Shown here in pieces: positions 25,352 to 32,885 of a stretch of 64,000 nt of DNA. The DNA is taken from assembly GCF_001427795.1 (NCBI RefSeq), contig NZ_LMHJ01000001.1:1637664-1701663 (forward strand), read 5' to 3'. The stretch is from Nocardioides sp. Root682. GTDB lineage: Bacteria > Actinomycetota > Actinomycetes > Propionibacteriales > Nocardioidaceae. The stretch's first letter is position 1; every line of letters begins with the position of its first letter. Under the pieces are notes generated by a model. It saw only the letters and a program-made list of their open reading frames with translations. It was not told where the DNA came from and did no database searches. Made by a program: the position numbers and the translations under genes.

Positions 25352-26596
25352 TCAGCTGGTCCGGCACGGAACCTCCAGCTCGATGAGCGTCGGCCCGCCT
25401 GCCGGGCTCAGCACCCGCAGGTCGCCGTCGAACGCGTCGAGTCGCCGGGCGACTCCCGTGAGACCGGAGCCGGCGGCATCCGCGCCACCCCGTCCGTCGT
25501 CCCCGACGGTGATCCGGAGCCGGTCGCCGTCGTACCGACCGGTCACCCAGGCGCGCCCGGCGCGGGCGTGCTTGACGGTGTTGGCCAGGCACTCAGCAAC
25601 AGCGAAGTAGGCCGCGGACTCGACGGGTGCGGGCAGTCGAGGCACCTCCACGGCGACCGAGGTCGGGACCGGCAGCGCGAGGGTGAGGGCCTCGATCGCG
25701 CCGGCCAGGCCCTTGTCCGCAAGGACGGGCGGGTGGATGCCGCGCACCACGCCCCGCAGGTCCTCGAGCGCGTCGATGGTGGTCTCGCGGGCCTCACGCA
25801 GCAGGGCGGCGGCCGCGGCGGGGTCGGTGTGGACCAGCTTCTCGGCCAGGCCCACGCTCATGCCGACCGAGGCGATCCGGGCCTGGGCGCCGTCGTGCAG
25901 GTCGCGCTCGATCCGGCGCACCTCGGCAGCCGAGTGGTCGAGCGTCTCGGCGCGCGACTCCCGGACCCGTTCGACGCGCTCCTCCAGCTCAGCGACGCGG
26001 GAGTTGCCGAGCATGGCGCGCTCGGCGCGGGCCCTCGCCTGCACCAGCGGCGGGGTCACGAACCACCACGCGATCCAGGCCGGGCCGCTCAGGAGCAGCA
26101 GGATCAGCCAGATCCAGCCCGACGCGGTGACGGCGAGGATGAACCAGGTCAGCGGCAGCGTCAGCAAGGTCACGGGGACCAGCGACATCGCGAACCCGCC
26201 CGACGCGGAGAACCACAGGAAGCCGAAGTTCCGCCACCGCGCCGGGTCGCGCATCCAGCGCAGCGGCCGGACCAGCACAGCACCACGGTCCGAGGCGTAT
26301 CCGGCGACGATCTCCTCGTCGAGCAGCTTGCCGCTGGTCCGGCGGTGGACCGCGGTCAGGGCAGCCGTCGCAGGGAACACCAGCTGGGCGAGGAGGACCC
26401 CGATGCCCAGCGCCGGGCCGAGAGCCAGGCACAGCACGGTCAGGATCGCGAGCGCCAGGCTCGGCAGGAACGACGCGGCGTAGCCGGCCGAGACCAGGGT
26501 CAGCCGGAGCCGGTCGACGACGGCCTCCGTGGTGACGGTGTGGGGCCGCCCGAGGCGGATCGGCGCGAGAACGTCCATTGGTTCGAAGTGTGTCAT
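25352..26596 (-). CDS. NarL-type sensor histidine kinase, membrane bound
   Basis: A 414-residue kinase. Hydrophobic segments at about 40-80 and 130-180 anchor it. The dimerisation/phosphoacceptor motif ERDLHDGAQARI places the phosphorylated His at 234. An HATPase domain follows (AECLANTVKHA, VGDDGRGGADAAGSGL). The start ATG overlaps the permease stop (ATGA). A kinase co-encoded with a MacB-like exporter usually senses a cell-envelope or peptide signal, possibly through the transporter itself (inference from family). Confidence 0.95.
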   Translation of the reverse strand: MTHFEPMDVLAPIRLGRPHTVTTEAVVDRLRLTLVSAGYAASFLPSLALAILTVLCLALGPALGIGVLLAQLVFPATAALTAVHRRTSGKLLDEEIVAGYASDRGAVLVRPLRWMRDPARWRNFGFLWFSASGGFAMSLVPVTLLTLPLTWFILAVTASGWIWLILLLLSGPAWIAWWFVTPPLVQARARAERAMLGNSRVAELEERVERVRESRAETLDHSAAEVRRIERDLHDGAQARIASVGMSVGLAEKLVHTDPAAAAALLREARETTIDALEDLRGVVRGIHPPVLADKGLAGAIEALTLALPVPTSVAVEVPRLPAPVESAAYFAVAECLANTVKHARAGRAWVTGRYDGDRLRITVGDDGRGGADAAGSGLTGVARRLDAFDGDLRVLSPAGGPTLIELEVPCRTS

Positions 26597-27942
26597 CGCA
26601 CTGCCCCCGACACCATCGGGTTGCCCGCGCTCCGCGCCGCCCCACGGGCAGCGCCGAGCGTCACGGCGACGACTCCGGCGACCACGGCGGGCACCAGCCA
26701 CAGGCCGCCGTCCGGTACGACGCCCTCGTCCCGCGCCACCGTGAACGGCACCACGGTCGCGAGCGAGGCGAGGGTCCCGAGCAGGACGCCGACGGCTGCC
26801 ACGATCGCGGCCTCACCGACCACCGAACCGCGGACCTGGCGCGCTGTCGCGCCCAGCAGGTGCAACCGGTGCAGCTCTGCGCGGCGGTGGGCGATCGTCG
26901 CCACGAACGCATTGACCACCATGATCGCGGCGAACAGCGAGATCATGCCGACGACCACGTTGTTGAGCAGGTTGATCGTGTCGCTGTCGGGAGTGCCCGC
27001 CGGGAGCGACCGGGCGTCGATGTTGACGAGCATCAGGGTGCCGACCGCCGCCGACGTCAGCACGATCACGGGCGCCAGCACGCCAGCGAGCAGGTGCGCC
27101 CTCCGTGCGGTGTTGTACGACGCCAGGTGGCCGCTCGCGCCGAACGGACCGACCAGGCGGCCGATCGGGGTGGCGCACCAGCGCAGCAGGACGGGAGCCA
27201 GCACGGCGAGACCGACACCGACCAGGATCGAGCTCGACCCGCTGGTGGACATCGCCGCGTAGGGGTCGGCGTCGTGCGCGGTGACCGCGATGGTGATGAC
27301 GGCCATCGCGATCCCGTACCCGATGAGCAGCAGTGCGATCGCGACTCGCCACCACGCCATCCGGGACTGCTCCGCAGCACTGCTCTGCACCAGCACGCCC
27401 GCAGGACCACGCGTGGCCTTGCGTGCTGCCACGGCGGACGCGATCGACGAGGCGAGCAGGACGAGCGCGGCTCCCGCGGCGACCGAGACCGGCCCGCCGC
27501 CGTACTGCGTGCGGGAGGTGATCAGGCCGCCGGACTGCAGCAGGTCGAAGAGGAGACGGCCGGCGCCGAGGGCAGTCGCGGCTCCGGCGACGGCTGCGGT
27601 GCCGGCCACGACCGCGGTCTCGCGGACGATCAGCTTCCTGGCCTGACGGGGCGTGGCGCCGATCGTGCGGACCAGGCCGATCTCGGCCGCCCGCTGGGTC
27701 GCGGTGATGCCGACGGTGGACGCAACGGAGAAGAGCACGATGACCGCGCCCCAGCCGCCGACGACGGCGCCCATGATGACGAGGGTGTCGGCGTCGGTGC
27801 CCCGGGCTCCGGACGCGGACTCCACGAGGGTCGCGAAGGAGCCGATGAGGGCGGCGCCGAGCAGGACGGCGACGAAGGTCGCCGTGGCGGCGAGCGGGCG
27901 GTGGCGCAGGCTGCGCCAGGCCAGTGAGCTCGTGGCGTTCAT
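26593..27942 (-). CDS. MacB/FtsX-type ABC transporter permease
   Basis: A 449-residue membrane protein with two FtsX-like units. The first has a membrane segment near residues 19-40 and a trio near 70-200 (VGITATQRAAEIGLVRTIGAT is the typical cytosolic loop). The second unit is near 210-440 (ATIAHRRAELHRLHLLGAT). Such permeases do not cycle substrates through the membrane like importers but couple ATP hydrolysis to periplasmic or peptide substrates. Both ends overlap neighbours by 4 nt, with the ATPase gene upstream and the kinase downstream. Confidence 0.92.
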   Translation of the reverse strand: MNATSSLAWRSLRHRPLAATATFVAVLLGAALIGSFATLVESASGARGTDADTLVIMGAVVGGWGAVIVLFSVASTVGITATQRAAEIGLVRTIGATPRQARKLIVRETAVVAGTAAVAGAATALGAGRLLFDLLQSGGLITSRTQYGGGPVSVAAGAALVLLASSIASAVAARKATRGPAGVLVQSSAAEQSRMAWWRVAIALLLIGYGIAMAVITIAVTAHDADPYAAMSTSGSSSILVGVGLAVLAPVLLRWCATPIGRLVGPFGASGHLASYNTARRAHLLAGVLAPVIVLTSAAVGTLMLVNIDARSLPAGTPDSDTINLLNNVVVGMISLFAAIMVVNAFVATIAHRRAELHRLHLLGATARQVRGSVVGEAAIVAAVGVLLGTLASLATVVPFTVARDEGVVPDGGLWLVPAVVAGVVAVTLGAARGAARSAGNPMVSGAVR

Positions 27943-28709
27943 CGCGCGACCACCAGGTCGTCGAGGTGCGCCATCTGACCGGCGACGGCGTCGGCGGTGG
28001 GGTGGGTCATCCGCCCGGCGACGCGACCGTCGACGAGGAAGACCACCTCGTCGGCGTACGACGCCGCGACCGGGTCGTGCGTCACCATCACCACGGTCTG
28101 GCTGGGCCCCTGGGGGTCCGTGACGCTGCTCCGCAACAGGTCGAGGATCTGCCGCGCGGTGGCCGAGTCGAGGGCGCCGGTCGGCTCGTCGGCGAGGACG
28201 ACGTCGGGCTGGCAGACGAGGGCGCGCGCGATCGCGACGCGTTGCTGCTGCCCACCCGAGAGGCTGCCGGGCAGGTGGTGCGCACGGTCCGCGAGCCCCA
28301 CCCGGGCGATCAGGTCGCGGACGCGCGCCCGGTCGGGCCGCTTGCCGGCCAGCCGCGCGGGCAGCCCGACGTTCTGGGTCACCGACAGGTAGGGCATCAG
28401 GTGGAACGCCTGGAACACGAAGCCGATCCGTTCCCGACGCAAGCGGGTGCGGCGCTCCTCGTCCCAGTCGGTGACGTCCTCGCCACCGATGGCGATGCGT
28501 CCCGAGGTCGGGCGGTCGAGGCCGGCGGCGCACGCGAGGAGCGTGGACTTCCCGGATCCGGACGGGCCCATCACTGCCGTGAAGGTGCCGCGCCGGAAGG
28601 CGAGGTCGATGCCGCCGAGCGCGGCGATGGTGGCGTCGCCGGTGCCGTAGGTCCGGGTGAGGTCGTGCACGGCGAGTGCCGGTGCGGCGGGGTTGCTGGG
28701 TGTGGACAT
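27939..28709 (-). CDS. MacB-type ABC transporter ATP-binding protein
   Basis: A 256-residue ATPase: Walker A GPSGSGKST, Q-loop FVFQAFHLMPYLSV, signature LSGGQQQRVAIARAL, Walker B VVLADEPTGALD and switch His MVTHD. The sequence resembles LolD/MacB ATPases that pair with FtsX-fold permeases. It is the first gene of a four-gene operon with 4-nt overlaps, so subunit and regulator levels are coupled. The ATG at 28709 has AGGAG upstream, and TAGCGT about 37 bp upstream on the minus strand could be the -10. Confidence 0.95.
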   Translation of the reverse strand: MSTPSNPAAPALAVHDLTRTYGTGDATIAALGGIDLAFRRGTFTAVMGPSGSGKSTLLACAAGLDRPTSGRIAIGGEDVTDWDEERRTRLRRERIGFVFQAFHLMPYLSVTQNVGLPARLAGKRPDRARVRDLIARVGLADRAHHLPGSLSGGQQQRVAIARALVCQPDVVLADEPTGALDSATARQILDLLRSSVTDPQGPSQTVVMVTHDPVAASYADEVVFLVDGRVAGRMTHPTADAVAGQMAHLDDLVVAR

Positions 28710-28856
28710 GCGGGGCTCCTGAGGACGTCGGATCTGTTGTCCACGACGCTAGGAACTTCTGGAGCCGCGATCGATGGGGCTGAACCGCCAAGCAGGGGTG
28801 GGGTTTCCCCTACCCCTGCCCGCGGGGGCGAATGCAGATCCGGGCCTCAGGCAGGT

Positions 28857-28862
28857 CACAAT
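28857..28862 (+). promoter_or_regulatory. -10 element of a leaderless promoter
   Basis: CACAAT, 6 nt, ATG 28869; no SD. Same hexamer and spacing as at 12709. Confidence 0.45.
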
Positions 28863-28868
28863 CGGTCC

Positions 28869-29888
28869 ATGCCCACTGCGAGCACCGCCGACCGTTTGCT
28901 CGACGCCCAGGTCGCCTGGCTCCTGACGAGGATCACCGGCGCCGGCCTCGCTGACGTCCTCGCCGAGGACATCGACGACCTGCTCGACGCCGGTTCGCGC
29001 CTCTCGGTGAGCGACCTGGTGGACCCGGTCCCGGTCAAGGAGCTGATCCGGCTCGTCCTGCAGCGCGTGCCCGCGAGCGCCGCGGCCAGCACCGTGGTCG
29101 GGATCGCCGCTGACACCGCGTACGACGGACCGGCGAAGCCGTTCGCCGTCGCGGACGTGCTCGACCGCGACCACGTCGACGCCCTCCTGTCCGAGCTGCT
29201 GGCGCGCCCGGACATCGCGGCGAAGTTCCTCGACAAGGTCGCCGAGAGCCCGCTCGCCGCGTCGGTGTCGGCCCGCTTCGTGACCCGGATCGTCGGCGAC
29301 GTGCTGGCCACCAACCGCGCGGTGGCCGAGAAGATCCCCGGCATGGGTTCGCTGGTCTCGCTCGGCAGCAGCGTGGCGCGGGGCGTCGCCGGCGCCGCCG
29401 ACAAGCAGTTCGAGTCGCTCCTCGGCGACACTGCGGGCAAGGGCGCGACGTTCGCCATGCGCCGCCTCAACAAGCTCCTCGTCGAGACGCTGTCCGATCC
29501 TGCCGCCCGCGAGGCGGCCCTCCAGGTGTTCGACCTGTACGCCGACCACCCGCTCGGCAACCTGCACGACGTGGGCGAGCGCGAGGACATCCACCGTGTT
29601 GCCGGCCTGCTGCAGGACATCGCGATCGCCGGCGCCGCTTCGGAGCCGGTCCTCGCCCTGTCCGACGCGCTGGTCGACGGCTTCTTCGCCGTGTACGGCG
29701 ACCACCCGATGTCCACGCTCGTCGACGACCTCGGCCTCACCCGCGACGAGCTGGTCGGCCAGGCCACGGCCCTGTTGCCCGGCCTGCTCGCGAAGGCCGT
29801 CGAGTCCGGCGAGGCGGAGCGGCTGATCCGTGCGCGGCTCGCGCCGTTCTACGCGTCGCCCGAGGTCGCGGAGATCCTCGGCGCGTAG
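28869..29888 (+). CDS. helical cytosolic protein of unknown function
   Basis: A 339-residue protein that I do not recognise. It is almost entirely predicted helix with regular leucine spacing, lacks Cys, signal peptide and membrane segments, and contains a Gly/Ala-rich middle (GMGSLVSLGSSVARGVAGAAD, about 158-177). The segments VADVLDRDHVDALLSELLARPD and LLQDIAIAGAASEPVLALSD suggest repeated helical hairpins. ATG 28869 has no SD and a leaderless -10. It converges with the CPBP protease gene, overlapping it by 40 bp. It is probably a conserved actinobacterial protein. Confidence 0.7.
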   Translation: MPTASTADRLLDAQVAWLLTRITGAGLADVLAEDIDDLLDAGSRLSVSDLVDPVPVKELIRLVLQRVPASAAASTVVGIAADTAYDGPAKPFAVADVLDRDHVDALLSELLARPDIAAKFLDKVAESPLAASVSARFVTRIVGDVLATNRAVAEKIPGMGSLVSLGSSVARGVAGAADKQFESLLGDTAGKGATFAMRRLNKLLVETLSDPAAREAALQVFDLYADHPLGNLHDVGEREDIHRVAGLLQDIAIAGAASEPVLALSDALVDGFFAVYGDHPMSTLVDDLGLTRDELVGQATALLPGLLAKAVESGEAERLIRARLAPFYASPEVAEILGA

Positions 29889-30622
29889 CCCGGCAGTCCG
29901 GGCCGCCGGAACAGTGGTGGCAGGAACCGCAGCATCAGCGTCGACCAGGTCAGGTGCGTGATGGTCGGCGCCTGCACGCCACCCGAGGCGCGACGCTGCA
30001 GGCCGAACAGCGTGCCCATGACGGTCGCAGCGAGCACCAGCGCAGGATTGCGGGTCGTCGTCGTCGCGACGGTGTAGACGACCGTCGAGGCCAGGGCCGG
30101 GTTGCGGTCGCCGAGCGCCGCGTAGAGCGCACCGCGGAAGAAGATCTCCTCTCCCACGCCGTTGGCCAGCGTGGTGAGCAGGACCAGCCGGTCGTCACCC
30201 TCGTCGGCGAACAGCAGCACCCGCGAGATCGCGGCGTCCAGTGGCGGGATCCGGCGTGCCACCAGGGCGGCTGCATAGAAGAACGCGAACGCGCCGACGC
30301 CGGTGGCGACCGGGGTGACGACGGGGCGACGCAAGGACGAGTCACGCGTCTGGATCCACCCCAGGTGCAGCGGTCCCGACACCAGGCCACCCACCGACCA
30401 GATGCCGGCGACGGCCGCGGTGGAGAGGTAGAACTCCCGCGAGCCGGGACGGGTCGACAGCGACGCACCGAGCAGTCCCGCACCGACCAGGGAGGTCACG
30501 CCGACCACCTCGCGCCGCCGGCGCACCACCTCGCTCGTCTCGCTCGCCGCGATCGGCACGACGTGGCTCAGGGACATGGGCAGGCGGGCGGCGAGCCGAG
30601 CCCGCCACCGTCGTCGCGTCAT
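29849..30622 (-). CDS. CPBP family intramembrane metalloprotease
   Basis: A 257-residue membrane protein with about six hydrophobic segments and the CAAX/Abi signature GEEIFFRGALY, followed by the second motif with ITHLTWS near the C terminus whose His would bind the catalytic metal. CPBP enzymes are intramembrane glutamic/metalloproteases involved in prenyl-protein processing, bacteriocin immunity or sigma/anti-sigma control. The ATG overlaps the SDR stop (ATGA), so it is the last gene of the sigma2-SDR-CPBP operon. The 3' end overlaps the convergent hypothetical gene. Confidence 0.88.
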   Translation of the reverse strand: MTRRRWRARLAARLPMSLSHVVPIAASETSEVVRRRREVVGVTSLVGAGLLGASLSTRPGSREFYLSTAAVAGIWSVGGLVSGPLHLGWIQTRDSSLRRPVVTPVATGVGAFAFFYAAALVARRIPPLDAAISRVLLFADEGDDRLVLLTTLANGVGEEIFFRGALYAALGDRNPALASTVVYTVATTTTRNPALVLAATVMGTLFGLQRRASGGVQAPTITHLTWSTLMLRFLPPLFRRPGLPGYAPRISATSGDA

Positions 30623-31533
30623 CGCTCTGCGGCCCGCTCTGCGGCCCGCTCCGCGAGCGCGACGCGGACCGCGTCGTCGTACCCCATGGTCTCGAACGGT
30701 ACGACGTCCCGGATGGTGTGCTCACGAACCACGACCTCGTTGACCATGGAGTCGACCAGGTTGCGCCCCGCACGGGTGTCGACGTCGGTGACGAACGACA
30801 ACCAGCGCGAGGACAGTGCGGGCGTGAGCAGCGGGACCGGCAGGATCGGCAGTCTTCTCCCCTCGACGGCGGCGACTCGCTGGAGCATCTGGCGATACTC
30901 CAGGACGTCCGGCCCTCCGATCTCGAAGGTCCGCCCCGCAGCATCCGGATGGCCCAGGACACCGACCAGGTAGCGCACCACGTCACCGACCGCGATCGGC
31001 TGGGTCCGGGTGCGGACCCAGCGCGGGGTGATCATCGCCGGCAGGTGCTCGACGAGCTGTCGGGTGATCTCCCAGGAGATGCCGCCGTGGCCGACCACGA
31101 TCCCGGCGCGCAGGACGGTCACCGGAGCTCCCGCCTCGGCCAGCAGCCCCTCCACCTGGCGGCGGCTGCGCAGGTGGGCGGAGAGGTCGTCCTGGTCGTC
31201 GCCGAGACCGCCGAGGTAGACGATCTGCTCCACCGCCTCGGCCGCTGCTGCTTTCCCGAAGGCAGTCGCGGCGGCAGCATCGCGCGACTCGAAGTCGGTC
31301 GAGTCCAGCGAGTGCACGAGGTAGTAGGCCGCAGTGCAGCCGCGCAGTGCCTCCGCGAGGGAGCCGGGCAGACCCACATCGCCGTGGACCGCGGTCCCGG
31401 GACCGTGGTGGCGCTGGGGCTTGCGGGTCATCACCCGGACGTCGTGGCCCGCGGCCGCCAGCTCCTTGACCAGGCGGCGGCCGACGAACCCGGTGCCACC
31501 GGCGACGAGGACGGGGCGGTCGCTCCCGGACAT
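30619..31533 (-). CDS. NAD(P)H-binding atypical SDR (epimerase-like)
   Basis: A 304-residue Rossmann protein. VLVAGGTGFVGRRLV near the N terminus is the dinucleotide loop, VYLGGLG and VLRAGIVVG follow, and PIAVGDVVRYLVGVLG is typical of atypical extended SDRs of the NDUFA9/DUF2867-like group. The classical Tyr-x3-Lys site is absent, as is normal in this group. The C terminus ends in AERAAERAAER repeats from a 12-bp DNA repeat. ATG 31533 has GGAGG. It sits 16 nt after the sigma2-only gene and overlaps the CPBP gene. Related oxidoreductases flank MerR-controlled photo-oxidative genes in Streptomyces. Confidence 0.88.
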   Translation of the reverse strand: MSGSDRPVLVAGGTGFVGRRLVKELAAAGHDVRVMTRKPQRHHGPGTAVHGDVGLPGSLAEALRGCTAAYYLVHSLDSTDFESRDAAAATAFGKAAAAEAVEQIVYLGGLGDDQDDLSAHLRSRRQVEGLLAEAGAPVTVLRAGIVVGHGGISWEITRQLVEHLPAMITPRWVRTRTQPIAVGDVVRYLVGVLGHPDAAGRTFEIGGPDVLEYRQMLQRVAAVEGRRLPILPVPLLTPALSSRWLSFVTDVDTRAGRNLVDSMVNEVVVREHTIRDVVPFETMGYDDAVRVALAERAAERAAER

Positions 31534-31549
31534 CAGGCCCTCCTGCCGA

Positions 31550-31864
31550 TCAGCACGGGGACTCGGTGGCACTGGTGCTGGCGCGGTCCTGGGCGGTACG
31601 GCGGCCGCCGGCGATCAGCCAGGCAACGGGCGACAGACCGGACGCCGGGTGTTGGGCCGCCGTACGCCAGGCCTCGCGGTAGAGGTCCCGCGCGAGCTCC
31701 TCCGCCGAGGCACGATCGCCCCGGCTGCCAGCGAGGGCGTAGCGGAAGGTCAGGGGGCTCGTCCGGTCGTAGAAGGCAAGGAAGGCGGCGACGTCCCCGC
31801 CGCCGGCGCGACCGAGCAGCTCGGCGAGGTCACCCTCGCACGCCGCTCGGTCTGCCCGCGTCAT
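31550..31864 (-). CDS. sigma-70 region 2-only protein (truncated ECF sigma-like)
   Basis: About 104 residues aligning by eye with region 2 of SigK-type ECF sigma factors: DLAELLGRAGGGDVAAFLAFYDRT, SAEELARDLYREAWRTAA and VAWLIAGGRRTAQDRA, the core-binding and -10-recognition helices. It ends ten residues later, so region 4, which binds the -35 element, is missing, and only 16 nt separate its stop from the SDR start. It could be a decayed sigma factor, a sigma2-only regulator or an inhibitor. The start is uncertain: ATG 31864 (used here), ATG 31876 or TTG 31888. It is divergent from the MerR-DICT gene. Confidence 0.65.
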   Translation of the reverse strand: MTRADRAACEGDLAELLGRAGGGDVAAFLAFYDRTSPLTFRYALAGSRGDRASAEELARDLYREAWRTAAQHPASGLSPVAWLIAGGRRTAQDRASTSATESPC

Positions 31865-31879
31865 GTTCACGTCCATAGT

Positions 31880-31898
31880 TAAACACAAACCTAAACAC
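31880..31898. promoter_or_regulatory. direct repeats TAAACAC in the MerR-DICT / sigma2 divergent promoter
   Basis: TAAACAC at 31880-31886 and again at 31892-31898, 12 bp apart, in a short AT-rich gap between the two divergent genes. MerR photoregulators such as CarH bind direct repeats spaced about one helical turn, so these are candidate MerR half-sites. Confidence 0.4.
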
Positions 31899-31904
31899 TC
31901 TGCT

Positions 31905-31910
31905 TAGATT
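31905..31910 (+). promoter_or_regulatory. -10 element of a leaderless promoter for the MerR-DICT gene
   Basis: TAGATT, 5 nt, GTG 31916, which is followed two codons later by ATG 31922. No SD is present before either start. Confidence 0.45.
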
Positions 31911-31915
31911 AGTCT

Positions 31916-32791
31916 GTGACCATGGAGCAGCGCGATGCGGACGCACCCGAGGCAGCCGTCGACCTCACCATCGGCGATCTCGCGCAGCGCACCGGCCTGA
32001 CGCCTGCCGTCATCCGCACGTGGGAGACCCGTCACGGATTCCCGTCGCCGCGCCGCCTCGAGAGCGGCCACCGGCGCTACTCCGATGCCGACGTGGCCGT
32101 GATCCGCCAGATCCTGCGCCGCAAGGACGGTGGCGTGCGGCTCGATGCCGCCATCGCGGAAGCGGTGAGCCACCGCGGGCCGACCAGTCCCTCGATCTTC
32201 GCCGAGCTCCGGCGACGCCACCCCGCGCTCGTCGCGCACCGGCTGCGGAAGACGACCCTCCTTGGCCTCTCCCACGCCATCGAGGACGCGTGCTGTGCGG
32301 CCGCAGAACGGCCCGTCCTCTTCGGCGCCTTCCAGCGTGCCGAGCTGTACACACCCTCCGCAGGACGATGGACGGAACTGGCCCGGGTGGCCAGGTCCGC
32401 CATCGTCTTCGCCGACCTCGACACGGCCCACGAAGCAGGCCCGTCCGGCCCCGAACAGGTCCACCTGGAAGCCGACGCCCCGCTCCGCCGGGAGTGGGCC
32501 GTCGTCTGCGACGCGCAGGACAGCACCGCCCTCCTGTCGGCCTGGGAGCTGCCCGGCCAGACGACCGTGGCCGACCGGGACCGGGTCTTCGAAGCCATCT
32601 GGACCGTCGATCCCGACGCCGTGCGCGACGCCGCACGTGTGGCTGCCCGCGTGGCGGCGGACGCCGACAACGCGACGGCCCAGCTCCTCGTCCAGGAGCT
32701 GGCGGACCCGCCGCGGCGCCGCGCCAACGAGGCAGAGGCGGCCACCGCGCTGTTCAACAGGGCGATCGCGTACGTCGACCGGCTGCGCTGA
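31916..32791 (+). CDS. MerR family regulator with C-terminal DICT-type sensory domain
   Basis: A 291-residue regulator. Residues about 15-85 are the MerR winged helix (LTIGDLAQRTGLTPAVIRTW, then ETRHGFPSPRRL and GHRRYSDADV). The rest resembles the DICT sensory domain: AAERPVLFGAFQRAELY, IVFADLD, EWAVVCDAQDSTALLSAWE and the FEAIWTVDPDAVRDAARVAA helix. DICT domains have been linked to light or redox sensing on the basis of gene neighbourhoods. It is divergent from the sigma2-SDR-CPBP operon and probably controls it. The start is GTG 31916 (leaderless) or ATG 31922. A 10-bp stem terminator follows. Confidence 0.88.
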   Translation: MTMEQRDADAPEAAVDLTIGDLAQRTGLTPAVIRTWETRHGFPSPRRLESGHRRYSDADVAVIRQILRRKDGGVRLDAAIAEAVSHRGPTSPSIFAELRRRHPALVAHRLRKTTLLGLSHAIEDACCAAAERPVLFGAFQRAELYTPSAGRWTELARVARSAIVFADLDTAHEAGPSGPEQVHLEADAPLRREWAVVCDAQDSTALLSAWELPGQTTVADRDRVFEAIWTVDPDAVRDAARVAARVAADADNATAQLLVQELADPPRRRANEAEAATALFNRAIAYVDRLR

Positions 32792-32834
32792 GCCGCTCGC
32801 GGAAGTGACGCTCACTCGGGCCTGCGTGGCGCCA

Positions 32835-32861
32835 AGGCCCGTGCCTGCGAAGCACGGGCCT
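32835..32861. terminator. intrinsic-type terminator between convergent genes
   Basis: AGGCCCGTGC and GCACGGGCCT form a perfect 10-bp stem with a 7-nt loop, 43 bp after the MerR-DICT stop and 24 bp from the stop of the secreted-protein gene on the other strand. There is no U tract, as is usual in high-GC actinobacteria. Confidence 0.7.
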
Positions 32862-32885
32862 CGACGCCATCGCCCTGCCTGAGGC

